From positions 62,001 to 126,000 of the forward strand of contig NZ_CAMYOM010000003.1 in assembly GCF_947260015.1 (NCBI RefSeq): 64,000 bases of DNA, given 5' to 3'. Source of the DNA: an uncultured Eudoraea sp. GTDB taxonomy: Bacteria; Bacteroidota; Bacteroidia; Flavobacteriales; Flavobacteriaceae. Position numbers and translations under genes: made by a program. Under the pieces are notes generated by a model. It made no database searches, was not told the DNA's origin, and saw only the letters and a list, made by a program, of their open reading frames with translations. This document shows positions 1 to 8,580 of the stretch, piece after piece; within the stretch, counting starts at the first letter, position 1, and each line of letters begins with the position of its first letter.

Positions 1-77
1 TAGCCAACTCCGCCACATTCTATTACCACGTAAGTGGGGTTCTTTTCTACAAGCCTGCCTTTTAAATGGGTAATCAT
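1..77 (-). CDS. ruvA: Holliday junction branch migration protein RuvA, 5' end only
   Basis: Twenty-five codons are visible, beginning at the ATG at 75-77 and running off the left edge. The translation starts MITHLKGRLVEKNPTYVVIE and continues CGGVG, which matches the start of the RuvA OB-fold domain. RuvA binds the four-way junction and loads the RuvB motor, whose gene lies about 8.5 kb away on the same strand. The gene starts 30 bp after the malic enzyme stop, so the two are probably co-transcribed. Only the N-terminus can be judged, but the match to the flavobacterial RuvA start is close. Confidence 0.85.
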   Translation of the reverse strand, partial: MITHLKGRLVEKNPTYVVIECGGVG

Positions 78-107
78 TCGTAATTTATTTGTTGTTGAAA
101 TGGTTTC

Positions 108-2417
108 TTAATCCTTCTCCTTGCTCAATCCCATTTTTATCTTCCGCCTTTTCTCACGCTCCTGAACATCTATAACTGCGACGGCAGTCATATTCACCAT
201 CTCATCAACACTGGCCCCCAATTGCAATACGTGAACCGCCTTTCTAAGGCCCAGCATAATTGGACCAATTGATTCTGCAGCATGAAGCTCTTTAAGTAAT
301 TTATAGGTAATATTTGCAGATTCAAGATTAGGGAAAATTAATGTATTCACTTTTTTACCTCCAAGTGTGGAAAAAGGAAATATACTTTTTCGAAGTTTTT
401 TGTTGAGTGCAAAATCAGTTTGTATTTCTCCATCAACTATTAATTGCGGATTTCTTGAGTGTAATATCTTAATAGCTTCCCTTACCTTAATGGCATGAGG
501 ATGGTTGGAAGAACCAAAATTAGAATATGACAGAAGCGCCAAAACAGGATCAAAACCAAAGGCCACACCCAGATTAGCTGTCATCTGAGTTATCTCAGCT
601 AATTCTTCTGAAGTCGGATCAATATTTATTGAGGTATCTGAAAGGATTAATGGACCTCTTTGGGTAATCATAATATGAGCCGTTGCGGCCCTTGAAACGT
701 TATTTGCTTTTCCTATGACTTCAAAAATTGGTTTCACCACATTTGAATATGCCCTCGAATGCCCTGAAATCATTCCATCTGCATCGCCTTCCAGAACCAT
801 CATTGCCCCATAATAATTACGCTCCCTCATTTTAGTGTTCGCACCGTATAAGGTAACTCCGCTTCTTTTTCTTGCTTCGAAAAATTTAGCAGCGTAAATC
901 TTTCTTTTCGCCTCGGAATCTTCGTCCTTAGGATCAATTATTAGCACATCTGCATCAAATTCCAATTCATTTTTCAACTCTAAAATCACCTCTTTATTTC
1001 CTAATAAAATAGGGATTGCTATCCCCTCTTCACTGACTATTTGAGCAGTTTTCAACACATCCAGATGATTTGCTTCTGCAAAAACAATCCTTTTTGGATT
1101 ACTTTTAGCTCTATTCATCAATAGGCGCATTACCTTATTGTCATCTCCGGATCTTTTAAGGAGTTCTTCCCTATACTTGTTCCAGTCTTCAATGGGCGCC
1201 TTGGCAACTCCACTTTCCATAGCTGCTTTTGCTACCGCTGGTGGTATTTCCGCTATAAGCCTTGGATCAAAGGGTTTTGGAATTATATAATCCTTACCAA
1301 AAGTTAATCTGGTTTCACCATAGGCAATATTTACCTGTTCGGGAACAGGTTGCTTGGTCAATTCGGATAATGCTCTTACAGCAGCCATTTTCATGGCTTC
1401 GTTAATTTTAGTTGCCCTTACGTCCAGTGCCCCTCGAAATATAAATGGAAATCCCAAAACATTATTCACCTGATTGGGATGATCAGATCTTCCCGTAGCC
1501 ATAATAACGTCATCTCTTGTACTACATGCCAGTTTGTACTTTATCTCAGGGTCCGGATTGGCCATTGCAAAGACAATTGGATCTTTTGCCATAGAATTAA
1601 GCATTGCCGGAGTCAGGATATCGGCAATTGAGAGTCCTATAAAAACATCGGCATCCTTAGCGGCTTCGTCCAAAGTATTTAACTTTCTCTTTGTAGCAAA
1701 TTCGCGTTTTTCTTTGGAGAGATTTTCTGCATCCTGGCGAATTACACCTTTGCTATCTAACATAACAATATTCTCCGCTTTCGCTCCAAAGGCTTTATAT
1801 AGTCTTGTACATGATACTGCGGCTGCACCCGCTCCACTAACAACGATCTTTACTTTTTCTATTTTTTTATTAGCTATTTCCAATGCGTTTAACAATGCTG
1901 CAGCTGAAATTATTGCCGTTCCGTGCTGATCGTCATGCATCACCGGTATATCAAGCTCTTCCTTTAATCTTCTTTCAATTTCAAAAGCTTCAGGAGCTTT
2001 AATATCCTCAAGGTTTATTCCCCCAAAAGTGGGTGCAATAATCTTTACGGTTTCTACAAACTTATCCACATCTTTTGTGTCAAGTTCTATATCAATACCA
2101 TCTATGTCCGCAAAAATTTTAAAAAGTAAACTTTTGCCTTCCATTACCGGTTTGGAAGCCTCCGGGCCAATATCTCCAAGCCCTAATACAGCTGTACCAT
2201 TGGTAATAATGGCTACAATATTTCCCTTAGCCGTATACTTATATACATTTTCCTTGTCCTTTTTAATTTCCAGACAAGGTACAGCCACGCCGGGAGAATA
2301 TGCAAGTGCCAAATCGCGTTGAGTGGCATAGGGCTTCGTAGGAACAACTTTAATTTTACCTGGTGTGGGTTTGGCATGATAGATCAATGCCTCTCTTCTT
2401 TTTTTCTCTTCGCCCAT
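108..2417 (-). CDS. maeB: NADP-dependent malic enzyme, MaeB type with phosphotransacetylase-like domain
   Basis: The protein decarboxylates malate to pyruvate and yields NADPH. About 770 residues make up an N-terminal malic enzyme domain (YSPGVAVPCLEI, GLGDIGPEASKPVMEGK, HDDQHGTAI) with an NAD(P)-binding fold (VVSGAGAAAVS). A C-terminal half resembles phosphate acetyltransferase (AMMVLEGDADGMISG) and is usually a regulatory domain rather than an active acetyltransferase. This long two-domain form is the MaeB type. The frame is open to 2468, but homologues begin a few residues before RREAL, so the ATG at 2417 (MGEEKKRREAL) is preferred. ruvA follows 30 bp after the stop. Confidence 0.93.
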   Translation of the reverse strand: MGEEKKRREALIYHAKPTPGKIKVVPTKPYATQRDLALAYSPGVAVPCLEIKKDKENVYKYTAKGNIVAIITNGTAVLGLGDIGPEASKPVMEGKSLLFKIFADIDGIDIELDTKDVDKFVETVKIIAPTFGGINLEDIKAPEAFEIERRLKEELDIPVMHDDQHGTAIISAAALLNALEIANKKIEKVKIVVSGAGAAAVSCTRLYKAFGAKAENIVMLDSKGVIRQDAENLSKEKREFATKRKLNTLDEAAKDADVFIGLSIADILTPAMLNSMAKDPIVFAMANPDPEIKYKLACSTRDDVIMATGRSDHPNQVNNVLGFPFIFRGALDVRATKINEAMKMAAVRALSELTKQPVPEQVNIAYGETRLTFGKDYIIPKPFDPRLIAEIPPAVAKAAMESGVAKAPIEDWNKYREELLKRSGDDNKVMRLLMNRAKSNPKRIVFAEANHLDVLKTAQIVSEEGIAIPILLGNKEVILELKNELEFDADVLIIDPKDEDSEAKRKIYAAKFFEARKRSGVTLYGANTKMRERNYYGAMMVLEGDADGMISGHSRAYSNVVKPIFEVIGKANNVSRAATAHIMITQRGPLILSDTSINIDPTSEELAEITQMTANLGVAFGFDPVLALLSYSNFGSSNHPHAIKVREAIKILHSRNPQLIVDGEIQTDFALNKKLRKSIFPFSTLGGKKVNTLIFPNLESANITYKLLKELHAAESIGPIMLGLRKAVHVLQLGASVDEMVNMTAVAVIDVQEREKRRKIKMGLSKEKD

Positions 2418-2601
2418 GGATTCATTTTTGAATCTCAAATTTAAGAGTATTTCTCGGGATACGGACATATCTTTGAATACAATTAAAATTAGGTCAAGCT
2501 ATGGATCATGCTTTTGGAGCCTTCATTAATGTGCGTAGAAACAAAGAAATATTAATCCATGGAGGTTATGGATAATTTAGTTTTCCTTTTTCGCTATTAC
2601 C

Positions 2602-3915
2602 CTATGCCTGGGATTCTTCAGCAGTTACATTTAAGCGCATGGCCAATATCGCGGCAATAATAAAGAACCCTCCGGCAAAAAGAATCGCATTGATTGCACT
2701 GCCCCCCAACAAATATTTGTAAATCGGGCCAAACGTTAAGGTTTCAATTCCCATTGGGATAACAATCATCATATTCAAAATTCCCATGTATACACCCCTT
2801 CTTTCTTGAGGAACCACTTTTGAAACCATGGTATAAGGTATACCCATCATGGCGGCCCATCCGATTCCGAATAAAACCATAGGCGCTAAAACCAGCAGGG
2901 AATTCTCTATAAATGGTATTGTGAATAGTGCCATGCCGGTACCTACCAGACTATAAGCATATATTTTTTTACCCCCATATTTTAAGGTAAGCGGCACAAG
3001 GGCAAGCGCAACTACCATGGTAACAATATTGTAAGTCAGACTCATTTGAGCGGACTGCGATGCAGCTTCCGAAATACCATAACCCATTGTTTTCATAAAC
3101 AGTGGGGTAATGTATTGCCAATAGACAAAAAGAGCATACCATTGAAACAAATACACCGCGCTTATCTTCCACATAAACGATGGCATATCTCTTATAGCAC
3201 TTGCTATTTCTGCAAAAGGCTTGGCAATACGCGCACCAATCGGTTGGCTCTTATCATGATTGATTTCTTCTAATTCCTCTGCGGAAGGAGGAATTTCCGG
3301 AGTCTTTAGAACAGACCATAAAACAGTAGTTATAGAAAGGACACCTCCTACATAGAAAGAATAATACATCCAGGTAGGAACAACATCTGCGCCTTCAACG
3401 ACCTCAGCACCAAATATCTTTTGAAATAAAACTATAGAACCCATGGCCAATAAGATACCAGCCCCTACAAATAAACTTTGCATTTGATACCCTAGGCTCA
3501 ACTGCTTTTCTGGTAATTTATCCCCGACAAAGGCACGATACGGTTCCATGGCCATATTATTGCCCACATCCAAAATCCATAATAGGCCTACGGCAAACCA
3601 AAGTACTGGACTAGACGGAAAAACAAATAAACACATACTTCCGATTAGCGCACCTATTAAAAAATAAGGCTTACGTCTTCCCCATTTTGGAGACCAGGTT
3701 TTATCTGACATTGCTCCGATTATAGGCTGCACGATCAGACCCGTAACTGGACCCGCGATATTTAAAATAGGAAGCAATTCTTCAGAAGCACCTAAAAATA
3801 AAAACAAAGGATTTATAGCGGTTTGCTGTAAACCAAAACTATATTGAATACCTAGAAAACCAACATTCATATTGAATATTTGCCAAAAACTTAACTCGGG
3901 TTTCCAGGTCTTCAT
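2602..3915 (-). CDS. MFS transporter, SLC45/GPH-like sugar transporter
   Basis: This 437-residue integral membrane protein has about twelve hydrophobic segments. The loop between helices 2 and 3 reads SDKTWSPKWGRRKPY, the signature of the SLC45/sucrose-maltose symporter branch of the major facilitator superfamily. A long charged cytoplasmic loop near residue 215 separates the two six-helix halves. Family knowledge suggests proton-coupled uptake of a di- or oligosaccharide, but no glycoside hydrolase or SusCD genes lie nearby to name the substrate. It stands alone on the minus strand, 130-185 bp from its neighbours. Confidence 0.8.
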   Translation of the reverse strand: MKTWKPELSFWQIFNMNVGFLGIQYSFGLQQTAINPLFLFLGASEELLPILNIAGPVTGLIVQPIIGAMSDKTWSPKWGRRKPYFLIGALIGSMCLFVFPSSPVLWFAVGLLWILDVGNNMAMEPYRAFVGDKLPEKQLSLGYQMQSLFVGAGILLAMGSIVLFQKIFGAEVVEGADVVPTWMYYSFYVGGVLSITTVLWSVLKTPEIPPSAEELEEINHDKSQPIGARIAKPFAEIASAIRDMPSFMWKISAVYLFQWYALFVYWQYITPLFMKTMGYGISEAASQSAQMSLTYNIVTMVVALALVPLTLKYGGKKIYAYSLVGTGMALFTIPFIENSLLVLAPMVLFGIGWAAMMGIPYTMVSKVVPQERRGVYMGILNMMIVIPMGIETLTFGPIYKYLLGGSAINAILFAGGFFIIAAILAMRLNVTAEESQA

Positions 3916-4065
3916 GGTATAGGTTGTATAGAGAAATTAAATTTAATCCTTTTGTAAATACTTGGTAAACAGAACTTCAATATAGCCCTTTATCTTTGTT
4001 AACAATAAAATCATACTAAAAAACTGATCATATTACCTTCGAAAACGATGTAGTTCTCGGTGTTT

Positions 4066-4986
4066 TCATTTTAGAAATTCAATGTTTCGCTGTAAACCTG
4101 AAAATTTGGTACGCTTAACCGCTGATTTTTGAAATACTTTTTTAAAAACGTCTTCAGTGATTTCTTCCCAATCTTTTCTGGTCATAGACAACAGTTCCGG
4201 GTGCGGATTAAAAAGGGGTTCCCGGTGCGCTTTAGAAAATCTGTTCCAGGGACATACATCCTGGCAAACATCACAACCAAAGATCCAATCGTCAAACTTA
4301 TCTTTTACAGAGATTGGAATCTCATTCTTAAGTTCAATGGTAAAATAGGAAATACATTTGCTGCCGTCTACCACATAAGGCTCAACAATGGCTTCTGTTG
4401 GGCAGGCATCTAAACAGGCAGTACAGCTACCGCAATGATCTGTTACCGGGGAATCGTATTCCAGTTCAAGATCCACAATTAACTCTGCAATAAAGTAAAA
4501 AGAACCTAATTGCTGAGTGAGAAGATTAGTATGTTTCCCCATCCAGCCCAGGCCGCTTTTGGCCGCCCATGCTTTATCCAATACAGGGGCAGAATCTACA
4601 AAGGCCCGGCCGTTCACCTCACCTATCTCGGTTGAAATAAACTCTTGAAGTTGTCTTAATTTGGATTTGATGACATAGTGGTAGTCCTGTCCATATGCGT
4701 ATTTGGAAATTTTATAGGTGTCGTCGCTTTGGGTTTCCTTGGGATAATAATTTAGTAATAATGAAATGACCGATTTGGCACCATCAACCAATAAACGCGG
4801 ATCAAGACGTTTGTCGAAATGGTTTTCCATGTACTGCATCTCTCCGTGCATGTTTTTCTTGAGCCATTTTTCCAGCCTTGGTGCTTCCTCTTCTAAAAAA
4901 CCGGCTTTGGAAAAGCCACAAGACAAAAAACCGAGGCGTTTGGCTTCTTCTTTTATGAGTTGGGTTTGATTTTTTTTAGTATTCAC
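4066..4986 (-). CDS. queG: Epoxyqueuosine reductase QueG
   Basis: QueG reduces epoxyqueuosine to queuosine in tRNA, using cobalamin and two [4Fe-4S] clusters. The cluster ligands are visible as C185-x2-C188-x2-C191-x3-C195 and C238-x2-C241-x3-C245, with C211 as the likely eighth ligand. The segment VDSAPVLDK around D131 carries the expected catalytic aspartate, and [12 protein letters not shown] is the conserved core. At 306 residues the length is normal for the short form. The first codons are duplicated, in diverged and broken form, about 1.6 kb upstream at 6501-6598; see that entry. This copy is intact and should be the working gene. Confidence 0.95.
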   Translation of the reverse strand: MNTKKNQTQLIKEEAKRLGFLSCGFSKAGFLEEEAPRLEKWLKKNMHGEMQYMENHFDKRLDPRLLVDGAKSVISLLLNYYPKETQSDDTYKISKYAYGQDYHYVIKSKLRQLQEFISTEIGEVNGRAFVDSAPVLDKAWAAKSGLGWMGKHTNLLTQQLGSFYFIAELIVDLELEYDSPVTDHCGSCTACLDACPTEAIVEPYVVDGSKCISYFTIELKNEIPISVKDKFDDWIFGCDVCQDVCPWNRFSKAHREPLFNPHPELLSMTRKDWEEITEDVFKKVFQKSAVKRTKFSGLQRNIEFLK

Positions 4987-5112
4987 TTAAATTAAAAGCC
5001 TATTTATTGGTGTCATCGAATAGGGCTAATTTACAATTATCTTTAAGAAAAGATTTTCTGGGTTTTTTTGAAACACCTAATCCATTAATTTCACCTTCAT
5101 GACCTTATATCT

Positions 5113-5140
5113 AAAAAAACCGAAGCGCAATACTTCGGTT
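5113..5140 (-). terminator. Intrinsic terminator after the methyltransferase gene
   Basis: A perfect 8-bp stem AACCGAAG/CTTCGGTT encloses a 7-nt loop. On the minus strand it is followed by a run of seven T. It lies 57 bp past the methyltransferase stop and before queG, so it should separate the two transcripts. Confidence 0.75.
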
Positions 5141-5196
5141 TATAAAAGGACCTATTCAAATACTTAATCCAATAAGTTAAGAGTCTAATCCCTTAA

Positions 5197-6276
5197 CTAA
5201 GGCCGCGCCTCAAGAATTAGATTAAATGGAGTTTCGGTTGCTCTTCTAAATTTAGTAAAGCCTCCCCGCATGACCACTTCTTTTAATCGTTTTTCACCCG
5301 CCTGCGCACCAAGGGCAAGACCTACTTCCTGACTCAACGAACTTGGGGTACATAACATTGTAGAAAATGAATAAAAAGCCCTGCCAACCGGATTTAAATT
5401 TTCCTCCAAAGTATCATGAGCAAAGGGCTCAACTATTAAACAAGTGCCGTCTGCTTTTAAGGCTTTAACCACATGTTGACAAGCCCCTACCGGATCACCC
5501 ATATCATGCAGGCAATCAAAAAAAGCAATTAGATCATAATCGGCCCCAGGGAAATTTTTGGCATTGGCCACCTTAAAGGATACATTTTTAAGTCCTGCTT
5601 TTTTTGCACCTTCAGCGGCATGTCTCACCGAGTTTTCATGAAAATCGAAGCCTATAAATTCTGAATTGGGGAAAGCTTCGGCCATGATTATAGTTGATGC
5701 CCCATGACCACATCCTACATCAGCTACTTTACCTCCTTTCTTTAATTTATCCACTACCCCATCCAAGAGCGGAAGCCAATTTGGAACTATATTCGTGCGG
5801 TATGAGGGTCGGAAGAACTTCTCAGTACCACAGAAGAGGCAGCTATGATGATCTCCCCAGGAAACGCCATCTCCAGATTTAAATGCCTTCTCCATTATCT
5901 CCTCATCATGGTACATTGAGGAAATGGCATAGAACGCCCCGGTCATAAGATACGGACTCTCCCCATTGCTAAAAACCATGGCCTGTTCCCTGGTCATTGA
6001 AAATTGATCTTGTTCCGGGTGATACTCAATATAACCTGATGCAGCGTGTGCGGCCAACCATTCCCGCAAATATCTTTCAGAGGTACCCGTGGCGTCGGCC
6101 AATTGTCTGGAGCCTACCGGTCCATATTCCTCAAGGGCTTTGTACAACCCTAATCGGTCTCCCAATATGATAAGCGGCCCTATTGCGGCCGCACCCATTT
6201 CGGTAACCATTTTTCCCAAAAGTTCATTCAACTTTTCTTCATTCACTTGTGATGATTTAACTTCATTTACTTCCAT
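5197..6276 (-). CDS. Class I SAM-dependent methyltransferase with N-terminal winged-helix domain
   Basis: The 359-residue protein has an N-terminal helical and winged-helix region (about 20-100), where RQLADATGTSERYLREWL resembles the recognition helix of small-molecule O-methyltransferase dimerisation domains. A Rossmann methyltransferase domain follows, with motif I VADVGCGHG at 184-192, the acidic end of strand 2 (FIGFDFHENS) and the later motif LIAFFDCLHD. The substrate cannot be named; the fold is shared by enzymes acting on natural products, quinones and lipids. The gene sits alone between a terminator and the relic of the queG 5' end, which suggests that it arrived as an insertion. Confidence 0.82.
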   Translation of the reverse strand: MEVNEVKSSQVNEEKLNELLGKMVTEMGAAAIGPLIILGDRLGLYKALEEYGPVGSRQLADATGTSERYLREWLAAHAASGYIEYHPEQDQFSMTREQAMVFSNGESPYLMTGAFYAISSMYHDEEIMEKAFKSGDGVSWGDHHSCLFCGTEKFFRPSYRTNIVPNWLPLLDGVVDKLKKGGKVADVGCGHGASTIIMAEAFPNSEFIGFDFHENSVRHAAEGAKKAGLKNVSFKVANAKNFPGADYDLIAFFDCLHDMGDPVGACQHVVKALKADGTCLIVEPFAHDTLEENLNPVGRAFYSFSTMLCTPSSLSQEVGLALGAQAGEKRLKEVVMRGGFTKFRRATETPFNLILEARP

Positions 6277-6500
6277 AATTTTTTAATAATTGTTTAACTA
6301 TAAACGAGAAATTGACATCTAATACATTGCTATGTGAAGGGCTCAGATACGAGCTTGAGGCAATGATGTCTAGAAAGACGTAAAAGGGGGAAATGCTCTT
6401 TAATTTACAAAATATCAAATAATTAGCAAAATTTTTAACATCGCCCATTACAAAAAAAGAGGTTAAAATTTTAATCTTGCCCTTAGGTCGAAGAGTATCA

Positions 6501-6598
6501 TTCTTCTAAAAACTCCTTCTAAGTTTACAACAAGATAAAAAACCGAGGCGTTTGGCTTCGGTTTTGATTATATGTGAATTCTTATTTTTTGTATTGAA
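6501..6598 (-). pseudogene. Relic of the 5' end of queG
   Basis: Read on the minus strand from 6598, the frame gives FNTKNKNSHIIKTEAKRLGF then LSCC, against [20 protein letters not shown] then LSCG in the intact queG. There is a 23-nt exact match at EAKRLGF, and similarity resumes at TTTTTAGAAGA with a 1-nt deletion. The start codon is lost (TTC instead of ATG) and nothing of QueG follows. The copies are clearly diverged, so this is not a fresh tandem duplication. I infer that the segment holding the methyltransferase came in by recombination at the start of queG, leaving the older start behind the P450 gene. Confidence 0.75.
6537..6563 (-). terminator. Hairpin within the queG relic, probable terminator for the P450 gene
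   Basis: Stem AACCGAGGC/GCTTCGGTT (one G-T wobble on the plus strand, one A-C mismatch on the minus strand) has a 5-nt loop and is followed on the minus strand by six T. It is the first terminator-like structure after the P450 stop, 240 bp downstream. The stem comes from former queG codons. Confidence 0.45.
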
Positions 6599-6803
6599 CA
6601 AGAATTCCTAAACTTTATGGAAATAGGTTTTATTAATACCCTCAAGCAAAAACACGATTTATCCTATTGGAATTTAATTGGCTGTATCCGGGTTTATCTT
6701 TGTTGCTACTTCACTAACTGAATTTGCCGGACCCTCCCCTTTTTTATGTATGCCTCATGATCAATTCTTTATCTAATTTGTTCAATAAGGAAGATGAGAT
6801 AAA
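6599..6803. other. Non-coding stretch between the P450 stop and the queG relic
   Basis: No credible gene is seen on either strand. A TATCTTTG sequence reading on the plus strand near 6700 resembles a -7 box, but no -33 TTG stands at the right distance and no plus-strand gene follows. The interval is probably what remains of the old upstream region of queG. Together with 6277-6500, the upstream region of the methyltransferase, it makes up the 527-bp gap. Confidence 0.5.
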
Positions 6804-8129
6804 TTATCGTTGTTCAAATAAGAGAGGAACATTTTTAGGTTTTAATGAGATCAATGGGTTAACCTCAACTGTTTTAAGATTGGTGCTTATTCGAAATTTT
6901 TTAATTATCTGAGCTATGGCGATGATCATCTCATACATGGCAAAATTGTTCCCAACGCACATTCTCGGTCCGGCCCCAAAAGGATAGTAGTAATTGGAAT
7001 AGTCCCTTTTCAACGCACTATCAAATCGGCCCGGGTTAAATTTTTCAGGGGATTCCCAAAAATCAGATGATCTGTGTAATTCGTATATAGACATTAAAAC
7101 CAGGGAGCCTTTGGGGAAGCTTTGCCCCTTAACAATATCATCTGAAATAGCCATTCTATCAATGACATAAGCCGGCGGATAAAGCCTTAAGGCCTCCTCT
7201 ATACATTGTTTTGTGTAGGTTAATTTAGACAGGCACTGCATCAGATCATCAGTCTCTAAGTCTAAATTTTCAACCTCTTGCAAAACTTTATTCTGGATAG
7301 TTGAGTGTTTTGCCAACAAAAAAAGCGTAAAACTTAGCGCATTGGCAGTGGTCTCATGACCAGCGGTAAACAGAATAAGGACTTCATCTATTAACTGGCG
7401 CCTGGGCATATGTGTACCGTCTTCATAAGTAGCATTCAAAAGCATATCCAGCAAATCATCCTTCTCTTCCCCGGAATCCAGTCGTTCTTCTATAATATTG
7501 TTTAAAATATTTCTGCCCTCTTCGGCGAAGTTCAGATGCTTTTTTATTTCACCACTTATATTAAAATACCATTTTAGGTAAGGTTGCCTCATTTCTCTGA
7601 TTAACATCTTTTGGTTGAGCTCCGTAAAATCCTGTAGGCGCTCCATGTCTTTTTGAATGTCCGACCGACTAAAAAGAGCTTGTGCTACGACCTGGAATGC
7701 CAAATCGCCCATTAAGGGAAATACATCTAAGGTGGTGCCGGGTTCTATTCTCTTTATTTCAGAATCAATGGCCTGCTTCATGATACCCAATAAACCCTGA
7801 AGCTTCTTTTTGTGAAATGCAGGTTGTACCATCCGCCGGTGAACGCGCCAGTGCTCTCCATTGGAAGTCAGGATTCCATGCCCGATATATTTTGCGAGAT
7901 CTACCGTTTGGAGTTCTGATTTCTGATACTTCCTGTGCTGTTTCTGAAGTATATGTTTAATTATAGTAGCATCTCGAGTGAAAATTACGGCCTTCCTAAA
8001 GCCAACTCTGACCCTAAAGATATCGCCATATTTTTCAAAATTAGCCCTGTGGAAAGGCAAAGGGTTTTTAAGAATTGCCTTTCTGTTTTTAAATACCTGG
8101 AATTGAGAGATCGTTGAGAGGTCTTTCAT
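6804..8129 (-). CDS. Cytochrome P450
   Basis: A 441-residue P450 with all the hallmarks: helix C WRVHR (W94, R98), oxygen-binding helix I AGHETT (256-261), the ExxR pair in EALR (312-315), and the heme loop FGAGPRMCVG (384-393) with C391 as the thiolate ligand. No N-terminal membrane anchor is present, so it should be soluble. The substrate is unknown; the family oxidises fatty acids, terpenoids or steroids with help from ferredoxin partners that are not encoded here. The ATG lies at the edge of the GIY-YIG element. Without that element the gene would begin 7 nt after the ruvB stop. Confidence 0.95.
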   Translation of the reverse strand: MKDLSTISQFQVFKNRKAILKNPLPFHRANFEKYGDIFRVRVGFRKAVIFTRDATIIKHILQKQHRKYQKSELQTVDLAKYIGHGILTSNGEHWRVHRRMVQPAFHKKKLQGLLGIMKQAIDSEIKRIEPGTTLDVFPLMGDLAFQVVAQALFSRSDIQKDMERLQDFTELNQKMLIREMRQPYLKWYFNISGEIKKHLNFAEEGRNILNNIIEERLDSGEEKDDLLDMLLNATYEDGTHMPRRQLIDEVLILFTAGHETTANALSFTLFLLAKHSTIQNKVLQEVENLDLETDDLMQCLSKLTYTKQCIEEALRLYPPAYVIDRMAISDDIVKGQSFPKGSLVLMSIYELHRSSDFWESPEKFNPGRFDSALKRDYSNYYYPFGAGPRMCVGNNFAMYEMIIAIAQIIKKFRISTNLKTVEVNPLISLKPKNVPLLFEQR

Positions 8130-8139
8130 TGATAAACTA
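8128..8139 (+). repeat. 12-bp direct repeat, left copy (putative target-site duplication)
   Basis: ATTGATAAACTA, identical to 8581-8592. Its first two bases belong to the P450 start codon on the minus strand. The flanking bases differ between the copies (c/t before, t/a after), so the match is exactly 12 bp. Confidence 0.6.
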
Positions 8140-8142
8140 TCT

Positions 8143-8166
8143 GTCAGGCTGAGCGCAGTCGAAGCC
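8143..8166 (-). repeat. 24-bp inverted repeat of the GIY-YIG element, left end
   Basis: On the minus strand it reads GGCTTCGACTGCGCTCAGCC then TGAC, identical to the core of the two right-end copies. It contains the small palindrome CTG-CGCT-CAG, and one nucleotide separates it from the nuclease stop codon. Confidence 0.85.
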
Positions 8167-8167
8167 C

Positions 8168-8488
8168 TTATTCGTAACGGTCATAGTATTTATAATGTGT
8201 TGCATTCCTACACTCCGACAGAATTTGAAGCATTTTGTCATCACCACGAATCAAAGCTTCTTTTTTTCTTCTTGTCCATCCTTTAATTTGTTTTTCTATG
8301 TATATAGCTTGCAATACATCAACAAATTCCTGATAAAATTCAAGTTTCAGAGGTCTTCTATTTTAAGTATAGCTATCTTTTTTATATCCCGATTGATGTT
8401 GTTCAAATCTTTTTTCAAGGTCATTGGTTATTCCTGTGTAATAGGATTGATCTGAACATTTTAATATATAAACGTAATAACTATACAT
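8168..8488 (-). pseudogene. GIY-YIG nuclease family protein, interrupted by an in-frame stop
   Basis: From the ATG at 8488 the frame starts MYSYYVYILKCSDQSYYTGI and continues TNDLEKRFEQH. This is the GIY-YIG core (YVY ... YTG) with the catalytic arginine at R27. Codon 42 is TAA. Past it the same frame continues as NRRPLKLEFYQEF, then EKQIKGWTRRKKEALIRGD, which is the conserved second half with the metal-binding glutamate, and ends at TAA 8168-8170. The full length would be about 106 residues, normal for the small single-domain GIY-YIG proteins of Bacteroidota. A single base change would restore it, so the inactivation looks recent, or it is a sequence error. Confidence 0.85.
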
Positions 8489-8502
8489 TATTTTTTTTGG
8501 TT

Positions 8503-8527
8503 GGGCTTCGACTGCGCTCAGCCTGAC
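8503..8527 (+). repeat. 25-bp inverted repeat of the GIY-YIG element, inner right copy
   Basis: GGGCTTCGACTGCGCTCAGC then CTGAC. It is identical in reverse complement to the left-end repeat plus its adjoining C, and lies 14 bp upstream of the nuclease start codon. Confidence 0.85.
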
Positions 8528-8551
8528 TTATTGGAATCTTGTATTATTTAA

Positions 8552-8575
8552 GGCTTCGACTGCGCTCAGCCTGAC
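8552..8575 (+). repeat. 24-bp inverted repeat of the GIY-YIG element, outer right copy
   Basis: Second direct copy of the same sequence, 24 bp after the inner copy, with the spacer TTGGAATCTTGTATTATTTA lying between them. Five bases separate it from the right 12-bp direct repeat. Confidence 0.85.
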
Positions 8576-8580
8576 TTACT

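Noticed and set aside
1534-2322. Plus-strand frames of 97-131 codons inside the malic enzyme gene
   Set aside because: Complete overlap with a strongly conserved gene on the other strand; no recognisable content.
6690-6712. TATCTTTG on the plus strand behind the P450 gene
   Set aside because: Looks like a -7 box, but no -33 TTG at the right distance and no plus-strand gene downstream. Kept only as a note.
5197-8129. Methyltransferase and P450 as a biosynthetic gene cluster
   Set aside because: Although both are tailoring-type enzymes, no core synthase lies nearby, a terminator-like hairpin separates them, and the flanking evidence points to separate histories.
8195-8455. Plus-strand frame of 86 codons between P450 and ruvB
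   Set aside because: It is the antisense of the GIY-YIG pseudogene, which has a clear family match on the minus strand.
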